From contig NZ_JOAN01000011.1 of the NCBI RefSeq assembly GCF_000718555.1, forward strand, positions 186,001 through 250,000: a stretch of DNA of 64,000 nt. The letters are read 5' to 3'. The position numbers and the translations under genes are program-made. Positions 32,419 to 41,219 of this stretch are shown piece by piece (positions within the stretch are counted from its first letter, which is position 1; each line of letters begins with the position of its first letter). The notes below the pieces were generated by a model, which did no database searches, was not told the DNA's origin, and saw nothing but the letters and a program-made list of their open reading frames with translations. Source of the DNA: Micromonospora chokoriensis (GTDB lineage: Bacteria > Actinomycetota > Actinomycetes > Mycobacteriales > Micromonosporaceae).

Positions 32419-33054
32419 ATGACGCCTGTCGCCTACCAGCCGTCGATGCTCGACCTGGCCGATGCCGGGCCGACCCTGGGGCCAATACCTGGTCAGATCC
32501 GCCGGCACCAGCTCAGCCGGGGTGCCTGGGTCGACCACCTCCCCGGCTGGGTGCACGGCTCGGACACGATCCTCGACACCCTGCTCACCGAGGTGCCCTG
32601 GCGTGCCGAACGACGCACCATGTATGACGCCGAGGTCGACGTGCCCCGCCTGCTCTGCTGGTACGACGGTGCGAGGCAACTCCCCCACCCCGTGCTCACC
32701 GCCGCGCGGGCGGCACTCACCAGGCACTACGAGCCCGAGTTGGGCGAGCCCTTCGTCACCGCCGGCATGTGCCTCTACCGCTCCGGGCGCGACAGCGTGG
32801 CCTGGCACGGCGACACCATCGGCCGCTCAGCGCACACCGACACGATCGTCGCGATCGTCTCCTTCGGAGCGCCCCGACCGCTGCTGCTACGCCCCCGAGG
32901 CGGCGGCGACAGCCTGCGCTTCCCGGTGGGCCACGGCGACCTGATCGTCATGGGCGGCTCCTGCCAGCGCACCTGGGAACACGCCATTCCGAAGACCACC
33001 CGCCCGGTCGGCCCCCGGGTAAGCGTCCAGTTCCGCCCCATCAACGTCGCCTGA
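32419..33054 (+). CDS. alkB: AlkB-family 2-oxoglutarate/Fe(II) dioxygenase
   Basis: 211 residues. The iron ligands are His130 and Asp132 (WHGDTIG) and His188 (TWEHAIPK); Arg200 and Arg206 (GPRVSVQFR) are placed to bind 2-oxoglutarate. The substrate-lid motif RTMYDAEVDVPRLLCWY (about 66-82) is of the AlkB repair type. The enzyme removes methyl groups such as 1-methyladenine and 3-methylcytosine from nucleic acids by oxidative demethylation. It appears to be a single gene with a leaderless promoter, in a region of general functions after the end of the pse operon. An inverted-repeat element follows its stop codon. Confidence 0.93.
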   Translation: MTPVAYQPSMLDLADAGPTLGPIPGQIRRHQLSRGAWVDHLPGWVHGSDTILDTLLTEVPWRAERRTMYDAEVDVPRLLCWYDGARQLPHPVLTAARAALTRHYEPELGEPFVTAGMCLYRSGRDSVAWHGDTIGRSAHTDTIVAIVSFGAPRPLLLRPRGGGDSLRFPVGHGDLIVMGGSCQRTWEHAIPKTTRPVGPRVSVQFRPINVA

Positions 33055-33065
33055 CCTGCCCCCGC

Positions 33066-33196
33066 CTCGCCCCGCCCCGCCCCGCCCCGCCCCGCCCCGC
33101 CCCGCCGATCTTGCACTTTCGGACGCCGTTATGCCCCCTTCACGGTGCATTTATCGGAGCAGAAAGTGCAAGACCGGCGCGCGCGGGGGCGGGGAC
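33066..33196. repeat. Intergenic inverted-repeat element, copy 2 (TCTTGCA family) with CCCCG tandem repeats
   Basis: About seven and a half copies of the 5-mer CCCCG (33068-33106) precede GATCTTGCACTTTCGGACG (33107-33125). The inverse GAAAGTGCAAGAC (33162-33174) is followed by a G-rich arm up to 33196. It lies between the convergent alkB and SpoU genes, as copy 1 (20147-20240) lies between convergent pseI and the PPTase-like gene, so it could act as a bidirectional terminator. Confidence 0.7.
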
Positions 33197-33212
33197 GGCA
33201 CGGGGGGATGGG

Positions 33213-33731
33213 CTAGAGGAGGCCGGCTAGTTTGTAGAGGACCAGGGAGCCGGCTACCGCCACGTTCAGGCTGTGGCCGTGGCCAACCATGGGAATCTCC
33301 ACCGCCGCGTCCAGATGGTCGAGCACCTCGGGCGGGATGCCGGTCGCCTCGTGGCCCAACAGCACCACGGTGCGGCCCCGAGCGGCGGGCAGATCACCGA
33401 GCCGGACGGCCTCGTCGGCCAGTTCCACCCCGAGGACTCGGGTGCCCGCGGCCCGTTCGGCGGCCAGCCAGCGCAGCGGACTACCGACCCGGTGGACGCA
33501 GCCCGGCCCGCGCAACGTATTGCCCCGAGCCACGGCCTCGTCCACCCAGCGAAACGGGGGTACGGCGAGGCACGCACCGACCGCGTCGCAGGTACGTAAC
33601 AGGGTGCCCAGGTTCGCGCCGTGCATCGGCCAGAGTGGCGCGGCAATCAGGTGACCCCAGCAGCGGTGTGGCCGGGGACGGCGGGCGGCGCGTAGCTCAC
33701 GCCTCGGCCGGACCCGGATGGCGGCGCTCAC
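33213..33731 (-). CDS. SpoU/TrmH-family RNA 2'-O-methyltransferase
   Basis: About 172 residues from GTG at 33731; a longer frame to 33848 is low in similarity to the family and has no start signal. The SPOUT knot motifs are all visible: motif 1 NLGTLLRTCDAVGA (Asn and Arg in place), motif 2 VVLLGHEATGIPPE and motif 3 IPMVGHGHSLNVAVAGSLVLY, which bind S-adenosylmethionine. The enzyme methylates a ribose 2'-OH in tRNA or rRNA; the exact nucleotide is not predictable. The short N-terminus means it lacks the extra substrate-binding domain of some relatives. It lies downstream of the topoisomerase genes on the same strand but is separated from them by a long palindrome. Confidence 0.9.
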   Translation of the reverse strand: MSAAIRVRPRRELRAARRPRPHRCWGHLIAAPLWPMHGANLGTLLRTCDAVGACLAVPPFRWVDEAVARGNTLRGPGCVHRVGSPLRWLAAERAAGTRVLGVELADEAVRLGDLPAARGRTVVLLGHEATGIPPEVLDHLDAAVEIPMVGHGHSLNVAVAGSLVLYKLAGLL

Positions 33732-33849
33732 GCCGCGCCGGCGACTCCGCCGGACAAAGAAGAGATCATGTTGAGGGGTGCTTAGCGGCGCACCCAGACC
33801 CTCACCGACAACAGAGCCCTCACCATACCGCGCCAACTGACGCCCCACT

Positions 33850-33937
33850 CCGCATGATCGTGCTCGATCCTGGAAGTAGTGGCATCACCGACGCGGCGAC
33901 GCCACTCGATCCTGGATCGAGCGCACGATCATGCGGG
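33850..33937. repeat. Long imperfect palindrome, likely terminator of the parC-like gene
   Basis: Arms 33850-33883 and 33901-33937 are inverse repeats over about 34 bases with a few mismatches and a 2-base insertion. They include CCGCATGATCGTGC, its inverse GCACGATCATGCGG, and CTCGATCC twice. It begins 38 bp after the parC-like stop in the transcript direction. It differs in sequence from the TCTTGCA repeat family. Confidence 0.65.
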
Positions 33938-33974
33938 CGCACTGGGGGCGGCGCGACAACCCGAGGCGGGTGGG

Positions 33975-36458
33975 TCAGTCGCGTTCGATGAGGTGGCCCA
34001 CCACCGTTGGACCGAGCATCACCGCGAAGCCGCTGCCGTCGCGGCGCGGGTCGGCGGCCGGCAGCTCCACCGGGTCGCCGGTGGCGGTCGCGCCGACCGG
34101 TCGCGGGCCCACCCAGGCAACGGCCACGTCCGTCTCGCCCTTGAGGAAACGATGCGCGCGCACGCCGCCGGTCGCCCGGCCCTTCGCCGGGTACGCCTTG
34201 AACGGCGTCACCTTGACCGTCGCGCCGGTGGAGGTGACCACCATCGGCTCACCATGCCCCGGGTCGTCGGTGCGGACCGCGCCGAAGAACGCGACCTGCG
34301 CCCCGGCCGGCAGGTTGATTCCGGCCATTCCGCCGCCCTTGAGGCCCTGCGGACGGACCAACCCGACGGGGAAGCGCAACAGCGACGCCTCGGACGTGAC
34401 GAAGGTCAGCGTCTCGGTGCCGTCGGTCAGCCAGGTCGCCCCAACCACCTCGTCACCGTCGCGCAGACCGATCACCTCGAACTCGTCGGAACGCACCGGC
34501 CACTCCGGCGCGCAGATCTTCACCGCGCCCTGCCGGGTGCCCAGCGCCAGCCCCGGTGAGCCCTCCGCCTGCCCGCCGAGCGGGGCCAGGCCGACGACCG
34601 TCTCCCCCGCCGCCAAGGGCACCAGCTCAGCCGCGGACATGCCGCCACGCAGGGACACCGTGCCGGCCTGCTCGGGCAGCACCGGCAGCGGCAGGACGTC
34701 GACCTTGAACGCCCGACCGGCGCTGGTCAACAGCAGCACCCGACCACGGGCGGTGGAGTGCACGATCGCGCGTACCGTGTCGTGCTTGACCCGGCCGTTG
34801 CGTCGGCGCCCCTCGGCGCTCTCCTCCGACTCGGCCGCGGTCCGGGCGACCAGCCCGGTCGCGGAGAGGATCACCTGGCACGGGTCGTCGGCGACCTCCA
34901 GCGGGCCGGCCGGCGCGGACGCGGCCAACACCTCCTTCAGATCACCGTCGACAAGGGTCGTACGCCGTTCGGTGCTGAACTGCTTGACCACGGCGGCCAG
35001 CTCGTCGGAGACCACCTTCTTGAGCACCCGCTCGTCGTCGAGGATCTTGCTCAGCTCGGCGATCTCGGCGCGCAGCCGCTCCTGCTCGGTCTCCAGCTCG
35101 ATCCGGTCGAACTTGGTCAGCCGGCGCAGCGGAGTGTCCAGGATGTAGGTGGCCTGGATGTCGGAGAGGCCGAACCGGGTCATCAGCCCGTCCTTCGCGG
35201 CCTGCGCGTCGTCGCTGCCTCGGATCAGCCGGACCACCTCGTCGATGTCCAGTAGAGCGATCAGCAGACCGTCGACCAGGTGCAGCCGCTCCTGACGCTT
35301 GCGCCGACGGTACGAGGTGCGCCGGGTGACCACCTCGTAGCGGTGGGTCAGGAACACCTCCAGCAGCGCCTTCAGCCCCAGCGTGCGCGGCTGCCCATCG
35401 ACCAGGACCAGGTTGTTGACGCCGAACGACTGCTCCAGCGGGGTCAGCCGGTAGAGGTCGGCGAGCAGCGCCTGCGGGTTGACGCCGACCTTGCACTCGA
35501 CGACGAGCCGGGTGCCGCTCTCCCGGTCGGTGAGGTCCTTGACGTCGGCGATGCCGGTCAGCCGCTTGGTCTTGGTGACCTCATTGGTGATCGCGGCGAT
35601 GACCTTCTCCGCGCCGACGCCGTAGGGAAGCTCGACCACGGTGATGGCCTGGCGGCCCCGGCTGCCCTCGATCGGGCCGATCTCCACCTTGCCGCGCATC
35701 CGCACCACGCCGCGACCCGTCTCGTACGCCCGGCGCACCTCGTCCAGACCGAGCAGCACCCCACCGGTGGGCAGGTCCGGGCCGGGGACGAACTCCATGA
35801 GTTTATCCAAAGTGGCGTCCGGATGGTTGATCAGCCAGCGGGCCGCAGAGACGACCTCCGCCAGGTTGTGCGGGATCATGTTGGTGGCCATCCCGACCGC
35901 GATCCCGGACGCGCCGTTGACCAGCAGGTTGGGGAAGGCCGCCGGCAGCACGGTCGGCTGGGTCAGCGACCCGTCGTAGTTGGGCTCGACGTCGACGGTG
36001 TCCTCGCCCAGCTCACCGACGAGCAGCATGGCCTCGCGGGACATCCGAGCTTCGGTGTAGCGCGACGCGGCCGGGCCGTCGTCTGGCGACCCGAAGTTGC
36101 CGTGCCCGTCGATGAGGGGAACGTTGAGGGAGAAGTCCTGTGCGAGGCGGACCATCGCGTCGTAGATCGCTGTGTCGCCGTGTGGGTGGTACTTACCCAT
36201 CGTGTCGCCGACGATGCGCGCGGACTTCACGTGCCCGCGATCAGGTCGGTAGCCCTGCTCGTACATCGACCAGAGGATGCGCCGGTGCACGGGCTTGAGG
36301 CCGTCGCGCGCGTCGGGCAGGGCGCGGGAGTGGATGACCGAGAACGCGTACTCCAGGTAGGAGTCGGAGACCTCGGTGACCAGCGGGTTGTCGAAGACCC
36401 GCGCGCCGGCCTGGTCGAACGAGGAGAGATCGACCTTGTTTTCCTTACGGCGTGCCAT
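33975..36458 (-). CDS. parC: Type IIA DNA topoisomerase subunit A, ParC-like
   Basis: 827 residues. The catalytic tyrosine is Tyr134 in AASRYTEARMS; the winged-helix region holds HPHGDTAIYDAMVR, where Thr96 and Asp100 correspond to Ser83 and Asp87 of E. coli GyrA, the quinolone-contact residues. The C-terminal beta-pinwheel is present but I see no GyrA box (QRRGGKG type), which argues for decatenating topoisomerase IV-like activity rather than gyrase. It is 32 bp downstream of the subunit B gene. Many actinomycetes carry such a pair apart from gyrA/gyrB near the origin; that this is the second pair is inferred. Confidence 0.93.
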   Translation of the reverse strand: MARRKENKVDLSSFDQAGARVFDNPLVTEVSDSYLEYAFSVIHSRALPDARDGLKPVHRRILWSMYEQGYRPDRGHVKSARIVGDTMGKYHPHGDTAIYDAMVRLAQDFSLNVPLIDGHGNFGSPDDGPAASRYTEARMSREAMLLVGELGEDTVDVEPNYDGSLTQPTVLPAAFPNLLVNGASGIAVGMATNMIPHNLAEVVSAARWLINHPDATLDKLMEFVPGPDLPTGGVLLGLDEVRRAYETGRGVVRMRGKVEIGPIEGSRGRQAITVVELPYGVGAEKVIAAITNEVTKTKRLTGIADVKDLTDRESGTRLVVECKVGVNPQALLADLYRLTPLEQSFGVNNLVLVDGQPRTLGLKALLEVFLTHRYEVVTRRTSYRRRKRQERLHLVDGLLIALLDIDEVVRLIRGSDDAQAAKDGLMTRFGLSDIQATYILDTPLRRLTKFDRIELETEQERLRAEIAELSKILDDERVLKKVVSDELAAVVKQFSTERRTTLVDGDLKEVLAASAPAGPLEVADDPCQVILSATGLVARTAAESEESAEGRRRNGRVKHDTVRAIVHSTARGRVLLLTSAGRAFKVDVLPLPVLPEQAGTVSLRGGMSAAELVPLAAGETVVGLAPLGGQAEGSPGLALGTRQGAVKICAPEWPVRSDEFEVIGLRDGDEVVGATWLTDGTETLTFVTSEASLLRFPVGLVRPQGLKGGGMAGINLPAGAQVAFFGAVRTDDPGHGEPMVVTSTGATVKVTPFKAYPAKGRATGGVRAHRFLKGETDVAVAWVGPRPVGATATGDPVELPAADPRRDGSGFAVMLGPTVVGHLIERD

Positions 36459-36490
36459 GACTCAGCTCTCCACTCGAGAAAAACGCTCGC

Positions 36491-38548
36491 TCATGCGTCG
36501 ATCGCATCGCGGTCGACACGGTCGGCGGAGTCGATCAGCCAGTTGCGGCGCGGCTCGACCTTCTCGCCCATCAGCAGTTCGAGGATCCGCTCGGCGGCGT
36601 CCACGTCGTCGAGGGTGATCCGGCGGACGGCGCGGGTGGCCGGGTTCATCGTGGTGTCCCACAACTCGTCGGCGTCCATCTCACCGAGACCCTTGAACCG
36701 TGGGATGGGCGTGACGATCTGCTTGCCGGCCTTCTCCAGCTTGCGGACCGTCGTCTCCATCTCGGCCTGGGTGTAGGTGTAGACGGTCTGCGGGCTACGC
36801 CCCTTGGTGGTGATCTTGTGGAGGGGCGGCATCGCGGCGTAGAGCCGACCGGCCTCGATCAACGGCCGCATGTAGCGGGCGAAGAGGGTGATCAGCAGCG
36901 TCCGGATGTGGGCGCCGTCCACGTCGGCGTCGGCCATGATCAGCACGCGGCCGTAACGCAACGCGGAGAGATCGAAGGTACGCCCCGAGCCGGCGCCGAG
37001 GACCTGCACGATGGCCGCGCACTCGGCATTGTCCAGAACCTGCTGGAGGTTGGCCTTCTGCACGTTGAGGATCTTGCCGCGGATCGGCAGCAGCGCCTGG
37101 TATTCCGAGGAGCGGGCCATGCGGCTCGTCCCCAAGGCGCTGTCACCCTCGACGATGAACAGCTCGCTGCGGTCGATGCCGGTGGCCCGGCAGTCGACCA
37201 GCTTCGGCGGCATCGACGCGCCTTCCAGGGCGGTCTTGCGCCGGGCGGCGTCCTTCTGTTGCTTCTGGGTGAGGCGCACCCGGGCGGCGTCGACGATCTT
37301 CTGAAGGACGGTGCGCGCCTCGGCCTTGGTGCGCTTGTCCTCCAGCCAGGCCTTGACGTGCGCGTCGATCAGGGTCTGGATGACCTTGGTGATGCCGCTG
37401 GTGGAGAGTTCGTCCTTGGTCTGCGAGGTGAACTGCGGCTCGGGGATCCGCACGTGCACCACGGCGGTCATCCCCTCCAGGACGTCGTCCAGGGTGGGCG
37501 GCTCCTCCTTGGCCTTGAGCAGACCGCGGGTGTTGCGGATCGCGTCGGCGAGCGCGCGGACGAGGGCCCGCTCGAACCCCTTGCGGTGGGTGCCGCCGTG
37601 CGCGTTGCGGATGGTGTTGGTGAAGCACTCGACGGTGCGCTCGTAGCCGGTGCCCCACCGGAACGCCACCTCGACCTCGGCCCGCCGCTGCACGTTCGAC
37701 TGCATGACGCCGTTGGCGTCGGCGGCGTTCTCCCGGTAGGTGCCCTCGCCGTTGACAAGCAGCGTGCCGGAGACCGGCCGGTCGCCGGCCGGGGCGAGGA
37801 ACTCCACCATGTCGCTGAGCCCGTTGGGGTAGTGGAACCGCTCCTCGGCGGGCGCCTCCCCGGTCAGGTCGCGCAGCAGGTAGGTCACGCCAGGGACCAG
37901 GAACGCGGTGTTGCGCAGCTTCATGCGGACGGCGTCGACGTCGAGTGCGGCGCCGGTCTCGAAGTAGCGGGCGTCGTGCCACCAGCGGATCGAGGTGCCG
38001 GTGCGCTGGTTGCGCTTCATGGCGCCGGTCACCTGGAGGCCGGGGCCGGCGGTGAAGGCCGCGTCCGGCCCGTCGCCGTCGAAGATGCCCGGGACACCGT
38101 GCCGGAACGACATCGCGTGGACCTTGCCGGCACGGCGGACGGTGACGTCGAAGCGGCGGGACAGCGCGTTGACCGCCGACGCGCCGACGCCGTGCAGGCC
38201 GCCGGAGGTCTTGTAGCCGGAGCCGCCGAACTTGCCGCCGGCGTGCAGTCGGGTCAGCACCAGCTCGACGCCGGAGATGCCGGACTTGGCGTGCACGTCG
38301 GTGGGGATGCCCCGGCCGTCGTCGTCGACCTGCACCGAGCCGTCGGCGTGCAGGATCACCTCGACGTGGCTGGCGTGACCGGCGACTCCCTCGTCGGTGG
38401 AGTTGTCGAGGATCTCGTTGACGAGGTGACCCACGCCACGGCTGTCGGTGGAACCGATGTACATGCCGGGCCGCTTGCGAACAGCGTCCAGCCCCTCAAG
38501 GTGGGTGAGGTCATCGGCCCCGTACAGGGTGTCAGGCTCTGCGGTCAA
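36491..38548 (-). CDS. parE: Type IIA DNA topoisomerase subunit B, ParE-like
   Basis: About 685 residues from TTG at 38548, with GGGGAG 9 bp upstream; this begins TAEPDTLYGADDLTHLEGL, the usual N-terminus. A 50-residue longer frame exists but would run through an upstream palindrome. The GHKL ATPase motifs are EILDNSTDEG (Mg-binding Asn), DDGRGIP and the Gly-rich HGVGASAVNALS lid. The transducer follows, then the TOPRIM domain with EGDSALG and DADVDGAHIRTLL, and a C-terminal PRFKGLGEMDADELWDTTMNP tail (split: PRFKGLGEMDADEL then WDTTMNP). It supplies ATP hydrolysis and metal-dependent DNA cleavage to the complex with the ParC-like subunit downstream. Confidence 0.94.
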   Translation of the reverse strand: MTAEPDTLYGADDLTHLEGLDAVRKRPGMYIGSTDSRGVGHLVNEILDNSTDEGVAGHASHVEVILHADGSVQVDDDGRGIPTDVHAKSGISGVELVLTRLHAGGKFGGSGYKTSGGLHGVGASAVNALSRRFDVTVRRAGKVHAMSFRHGVPGIFDGDGPDAAFTAGPGLQVTGAMKRNQRTGTSIRWWHDARYFETGAALDVDAVRMKLRNTAFLVPGVTYLLRDLTGEAPAEERFHYPNGLSDMVEFLAPAGDRPVSGTLLVNGEGTYRENAADANGVMQSNVQRRAEVEVAFRWGTGYERTVECFTNTIRNAHGGTHRKGFERALVRALADAIRNTRGLLKAKEEPPTLDDVLEGMTAVVHVRIPEPQFTSQTKDELSTSGITKVIQTLIDAHVKAWLEDKRTKAEARTVLQKIVDAARVRLTQKQQKDAARRKTALEGASMPPKLVDCRATGIDRSELFIVEGDSALGTSRMARSSEYQALLPIRGKILNVQKANLQQVLDNAECAAIVQVLGAGSGRTFDLSALRYGRVLIMADADVDGAHIRTLLITLFARYMRPLIEAGRLYAAMPPLHKITTKGRSPQTVYTYTQAEMETTVRKLEKAGKQIVTPIPRFKGLGEMDADELWDTTMNPATRAVRRITLDDVDAAERILELLMGEKVEPRRNWLIDSADRVDRDAIDA

Positions 38549-38624
38549 CGCGTCGTACTCCCCGGTCTCGGCGGTGTGCTGCCGGTCACCGGCGACATCA
38601 GCCGGCGTGGCGCGCCGCAGCGAG

Positions 38625-38641
38625 CCTAGCCCGAGGCTAGG
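38625..38641. promoter_or_regulatory. Palindrome in the parE upstream region
   Basis: CCTAGCC-CGA-GGCTAGG, a perfect 7-bp inverted repeat 77 bp before the parE start. On the minus strand it overlaps two possible -10 boxes, TAGCCT and TAGGCT. A repressor site or a promoter element. No other signal was seen in the 278 bp between parE and the divergent gene at 38827. Confidence 0.4.
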
Positions 38642-38826
38642 ACAAGTCCCGGAGGACCTACGCGACCCGCCGCGCGTCGGGGCCCGGACGTGAGCCAACG
38701 AACAACCGACTGGTGATCATGGGACCACGCAGAGGCACCGTCACCGGTACTCTCCCGCATAACGTGGTCGGTTGAGCGCAGAGGGTGGCACCGGCCCGGA
38801 GTCGGGGAGATCGGGGGGCGGTCGAG

Positions 38827-39525
38827 GTGGACGAGACGACACGCGAGGCCCTGCGGCGCTCCCTCGGCACCCGGGCCCGGCGATGGCTGCTCGTGGGCAC
38901 CCTGGTGGCGGGGCTGCTGGCCGCCGTGGCGCTGGTCGCAGCGGTGGCGCCCGCCGACCGGACCTTCGCCGAGCTCTCGGGCACCGTGCAGAGCCTGATG
39001 TCGGTTATGACGCCACTCTTCGGCATCCTGCTGGTCCGCGATCTGCGCCGAGCGCCGGTCCGCGTCCCGGTCCTGCCCACCGTGCTCGCGGTGGGGCTGC
39101 CGGCGGTGGTCATCGGCGTTGTCGGTGTGCTGATCTGCGCCGCGACGCTGGCCCTCACCCCGGCCGAGGTCGCCGACGAGCCGTGGCGGTTCGCCGGGAC
39201 GGTCGCGGTGGGCAGTGTGCTGGTGCAGATCGTCGCCGGCCTGGTCGGCACCGGGCTGGGCCTGCTGCTGCGCTCAGTGGTGGTGGCGTTCCTGGCCACG
39301 ATCATCCTGCCGCTGGGCTTGTTCGCGCTGCTGGGCGCCGTGGACGCCCTCCGTCCGGCGCAGCCGTGGCTCACCCCGCTCGGCAGCGTACGCAACCTGC
39401 TCTCGGGCGAAATGAGCCCAGCGCGGTGGGTGCAGTGGCTGTGCGTACTCCTGATCTGGGGTGTCGGTCTGAACACCGTGGGCGCGGCTCTGCTGCGCCG
39501 CCGCAGCGGCCCGACCGGTCGCTAG
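38827..39525 (+). CDS. Six-TM membrane protein resembling an ABC-2-type permease
   Basis: About 232 residues from GTG at 38827, chosen for its G-rich upstream sequence; GTG at 38785 would add 14 residues. Six hydrophobic segments are predicted at about 21-45, 57-80, 92-118, 130-155, 160-180 and 202-225, an arrangement like small ABC-2 permeases. No ATPase gene is adjacent, so it may not belong to a transporter at all. It is divergent from the topoisomerase genes and followed by the SGNH hydrolase gene with 186 bp between. Function unknown. Confidence 0.8.
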   Translation: MDETTREALRRSLGTRARRWLLVGTLVAGLLAAVALVAAVAPADRTFAELSGTVQSLMSVMTPLFGILLVRDLRRAPVRVPVLPTVLAVGLPAVVIGVVGVLICAATLALTPAEVADEPWRFAGTVAVGSVLVQIVAGLVGTGLGLLLRSVVVAFLATIILPLGLFALLGAVDALRPAQPWLTPLGSVRNLLSGEMSPARWVQWLCVLLIWGVGLNTVGAALLRRRSGPTGR

Positions 39526-39711
39526 CTCCGCGCGCCGACGGGCGCGGGTCAGTGGGGTCGACGACCCGGCGCGCGGGCGCATAGGACGTCGCGCCTACAC
39601 GCACGTGTCTTTCATCGAACGATTCTGTTACGGGCCATTGACGCCCGTCGCACGGGGGTGATCTGATCGCGCTCTCAGAGAATCTTTCATCTTTCGATGG
39701 ATGGGGGCCCC

Positions 39712-40968
39712 ATGCCCAGGATCCGGCGTACCGCGCTCGCCGCGGCACTGACGATCGCCATGGCCGCGTTGTCGACCGCCGTCGCGCTGCCCGCACCCGC
39801 GTCCGCCGCGCTGCCCACCGCCGCGGTGGCGCTCGGGGACAGCTTCATCAGTGGCGAGGGCGCCGGGGCGTACACCCCGGTGGTCGACGCCAACGGCGTC
39901 AGCCAGGGCTTCCCCGGTTGGACGGCGGCGAACAACAACGCGTTCTTCTGCCACCGATCGGCGAACGCCTCGCTCAACCAGGCCAACCTGCCGGGCATCC
40001 AGAACCGGTTCAACCTGGCCTGCTCCGGCGGCCAGCCACACGACATCGCCAACGCCTCCCAGGCGCGGACCAACGGCCGCACCGTGGCCTCGCAGCTGAG
40101 CCAGCTGCGCGCCGTCGCGCAGACCCAGGACATCGACCTGGTGCTGATCGGCCTCGGCTCCAACAACAGCTCGTTCACCTTCGGCAGCGTCGCGGAGAAG
40201 TGCGCCAACCGGTTCATCGCCGACGCCTGGACCGGCTGGTGGGAGTTCTGGGCGTACCTGAACGGACCGGTCGAGCAGAAGCCGTGCAGCGACGCCGACC
40301 TGGCCACCGCCGCGCAGCTCAGCGCCGCGACCGCGGAGACCACCGCGGCCGTACGCCAGATCCTGACCACCCTCGACCAGGTGGACGCGGACGGGCAGCA
40401 CCGGGTGGTGTTCCAGGACTACACGAACCCGCTGCCGCTGGACCTGAACCAGCAGTTCCACGAGGAGGACAGCCGCGACGACACCCGGGACAAGTTCCGT
40501 GACCTGGGCGCCGAGCGTTACGCCGCTGGTTGCCCGATCCACCGGGCGAGCCTGGCGCCGGGGCACCGCTTCTCCCAGGGCCTCGGCGGCATCGTGAAGT
40601 CCACCCGGGACACTCTGGCCGCCGAGTTCCCCGCTGACGACCTGGTCTACCTGAACGTGCAGCAGGCGTTCAACGGGGCCCGGCTCTGTGAGCAGACGAG
40701 CAGCCCGAGCGGCGCGCTGGCCACGCCGATCCGGCTCCAGGACGGCGCGACCGGCACCTTCGTCACCAGCCTCTCCGGCAAGGACAAGATCGCCATCCAG
40801 CGGATCGCCAACACCTGCGTGAGCTACTTCCAGACCTGCCAGGAGTCGTGGCACCCGAACGCCACCGGGCACCAGGTGCTCGGTGCGTGCCTGAGCGGCG
40901 CGGCCTCCACCAGCGCCCGATCAGTGGCCTGCGTCCGCGCCGGCAACGGGACGATCTCGGTCTCCTGA
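39712..40968 (+). CDS. Secreted SGNH/GDSL hydrolase
   Basis: 418 residues from ATG at 39712, preceded by GGGGG; an ATG at 39697 would add five residues. A signal peptide (residues 1-32, RIRRTALAAALTIAMAA then ASA cleavage site) is followed by block I ALGDSFISGEG with nucleophile Ser44, block III GLGSNN and block V SWHPNATGH carrying the catalytic His. Several Cys residues (HRSAN region, CSGG, EKCAN, CPIH, LCEQ, CVSYFQTC, GACL, VACV) could form disulfides in the exported protein. Relatives include Streptomyces secreted lipases/esterases. The substrate is likely an ester outside the cell. A weak promoter (TTGACG at 39648-39653) lies upstream; a strong terminator follows. Confidence 0.92.
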   Translation: MPRIRRTALAAALTIAMAALSTAVALPAPASAALPTAAVALGDSFISGEGAGAYTPVVDANGVSQGFPGWTAANNNAFFCHRSANASLNQANLPGIQNRFNLACSGGQPHDIANASQARTNGRTVASQLSQLRAVAQTQDIDLVLIGLGSNNSSFTFGSVAEKCANRFIADAWTGWWEFWAYLNGPVEQKPCSDADLATAAQLSAATAETTAAVRQILTTLDQVDADGQHRVVFQDYTNPLPLDLNQQFHEEDSRDDTRDKFRDLGAERYAAGCPIHRASLAPGHRFSQGLGGIVKSTRDTLAAEFPADDLVYLNVQQAFNGARLCEQTSSPSGALATPIRLQDGATGTFVTSLSGKDKIAIQRIANTCVSYFQTCQESWHPNATGHQVLGACLSGAASTSARSVACVRAGNGTISVS

Positions 40969-40981
40969 CCGCCGCGTCCTT

Positions 40982-41011
40982 CGGAGGCCCCGCCACTCGG
41001 CGGGGCCTCCG
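40982..41011 (+). terminator. Strong hairpin terminator after the SGNH hydrolase gene
   Basis: A perfect 13-bp stem, CGGAGGCCCCGCC with GGCGGGGCCTCCG, loop ACTC, 13 bp after the stop codon. Probably also stops transcription of the small convergent gene at 41049. Confidence 0.8.
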
Positions 41012-41048
41012 TCGCGAACCGACCGCCGGCCGCTACCCGCCGGTCGGC

Positions 41049-41219
41049 TCACTCGTCCTGGTCCAGCGGCACCAGCTCGCCGTCGCGCTCCACCTGGATC
41101 TCCGCGTGATCCTTACGGGGTGCGACCTCGGCCGTGTTCCGATGTGGGTCGTTGTCGGGGTGCATGAGCACCGCGTCTGTTTTGGGGGTCTTCTCCCGGC
41201 TCTCGTCCGGCTGCGACAT
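41049..41219 (-). CDS. Small hydrophilic protein of unknown function (56 residues)
   Basis: ATG at 41219 with GAGGGGA 6 bp upstream encodes MSQPDESREKTPKTDAVLM followed by HPDNDPHRNTAEVAPRKDHA and EIQVERDGELVPLDQDE. The protein is short, charged, without membrane segment or cysteine, and probably disordered at its N-terminus. The strong ribosome-binding site and the fit between the hairpin at 40982 and the next gene support it being real. Family not recognised. Confidence 0.65.
   Translation of the reverse strand: MSQPDESREKTPKTDAVLMHPDNDPHRNTAEVAPRKDHAEIQVERDGELVPLDQDE

Noticed and set aside
33066..33106. CCCCG tandem run considered as a CRISPR-like or minisatellite locus
   Set aside because: Unit is only 5 bp with no spacers; it is part of the inverted-repeat element.
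33975..36458. Subunit A considered as GyrA
   Set aside because: No GyrA box seen in the C-terminal domain, and partner gene order (B before A, isolated from replication genes) fits a ParC/ParE-like pair.
39607..39700. Partial inverted repeat with TTTCATCGAAC and TTTCGATGG before the SGNH gene
   Set aside because: Too many mismatches and unequal spacing to call an operator.
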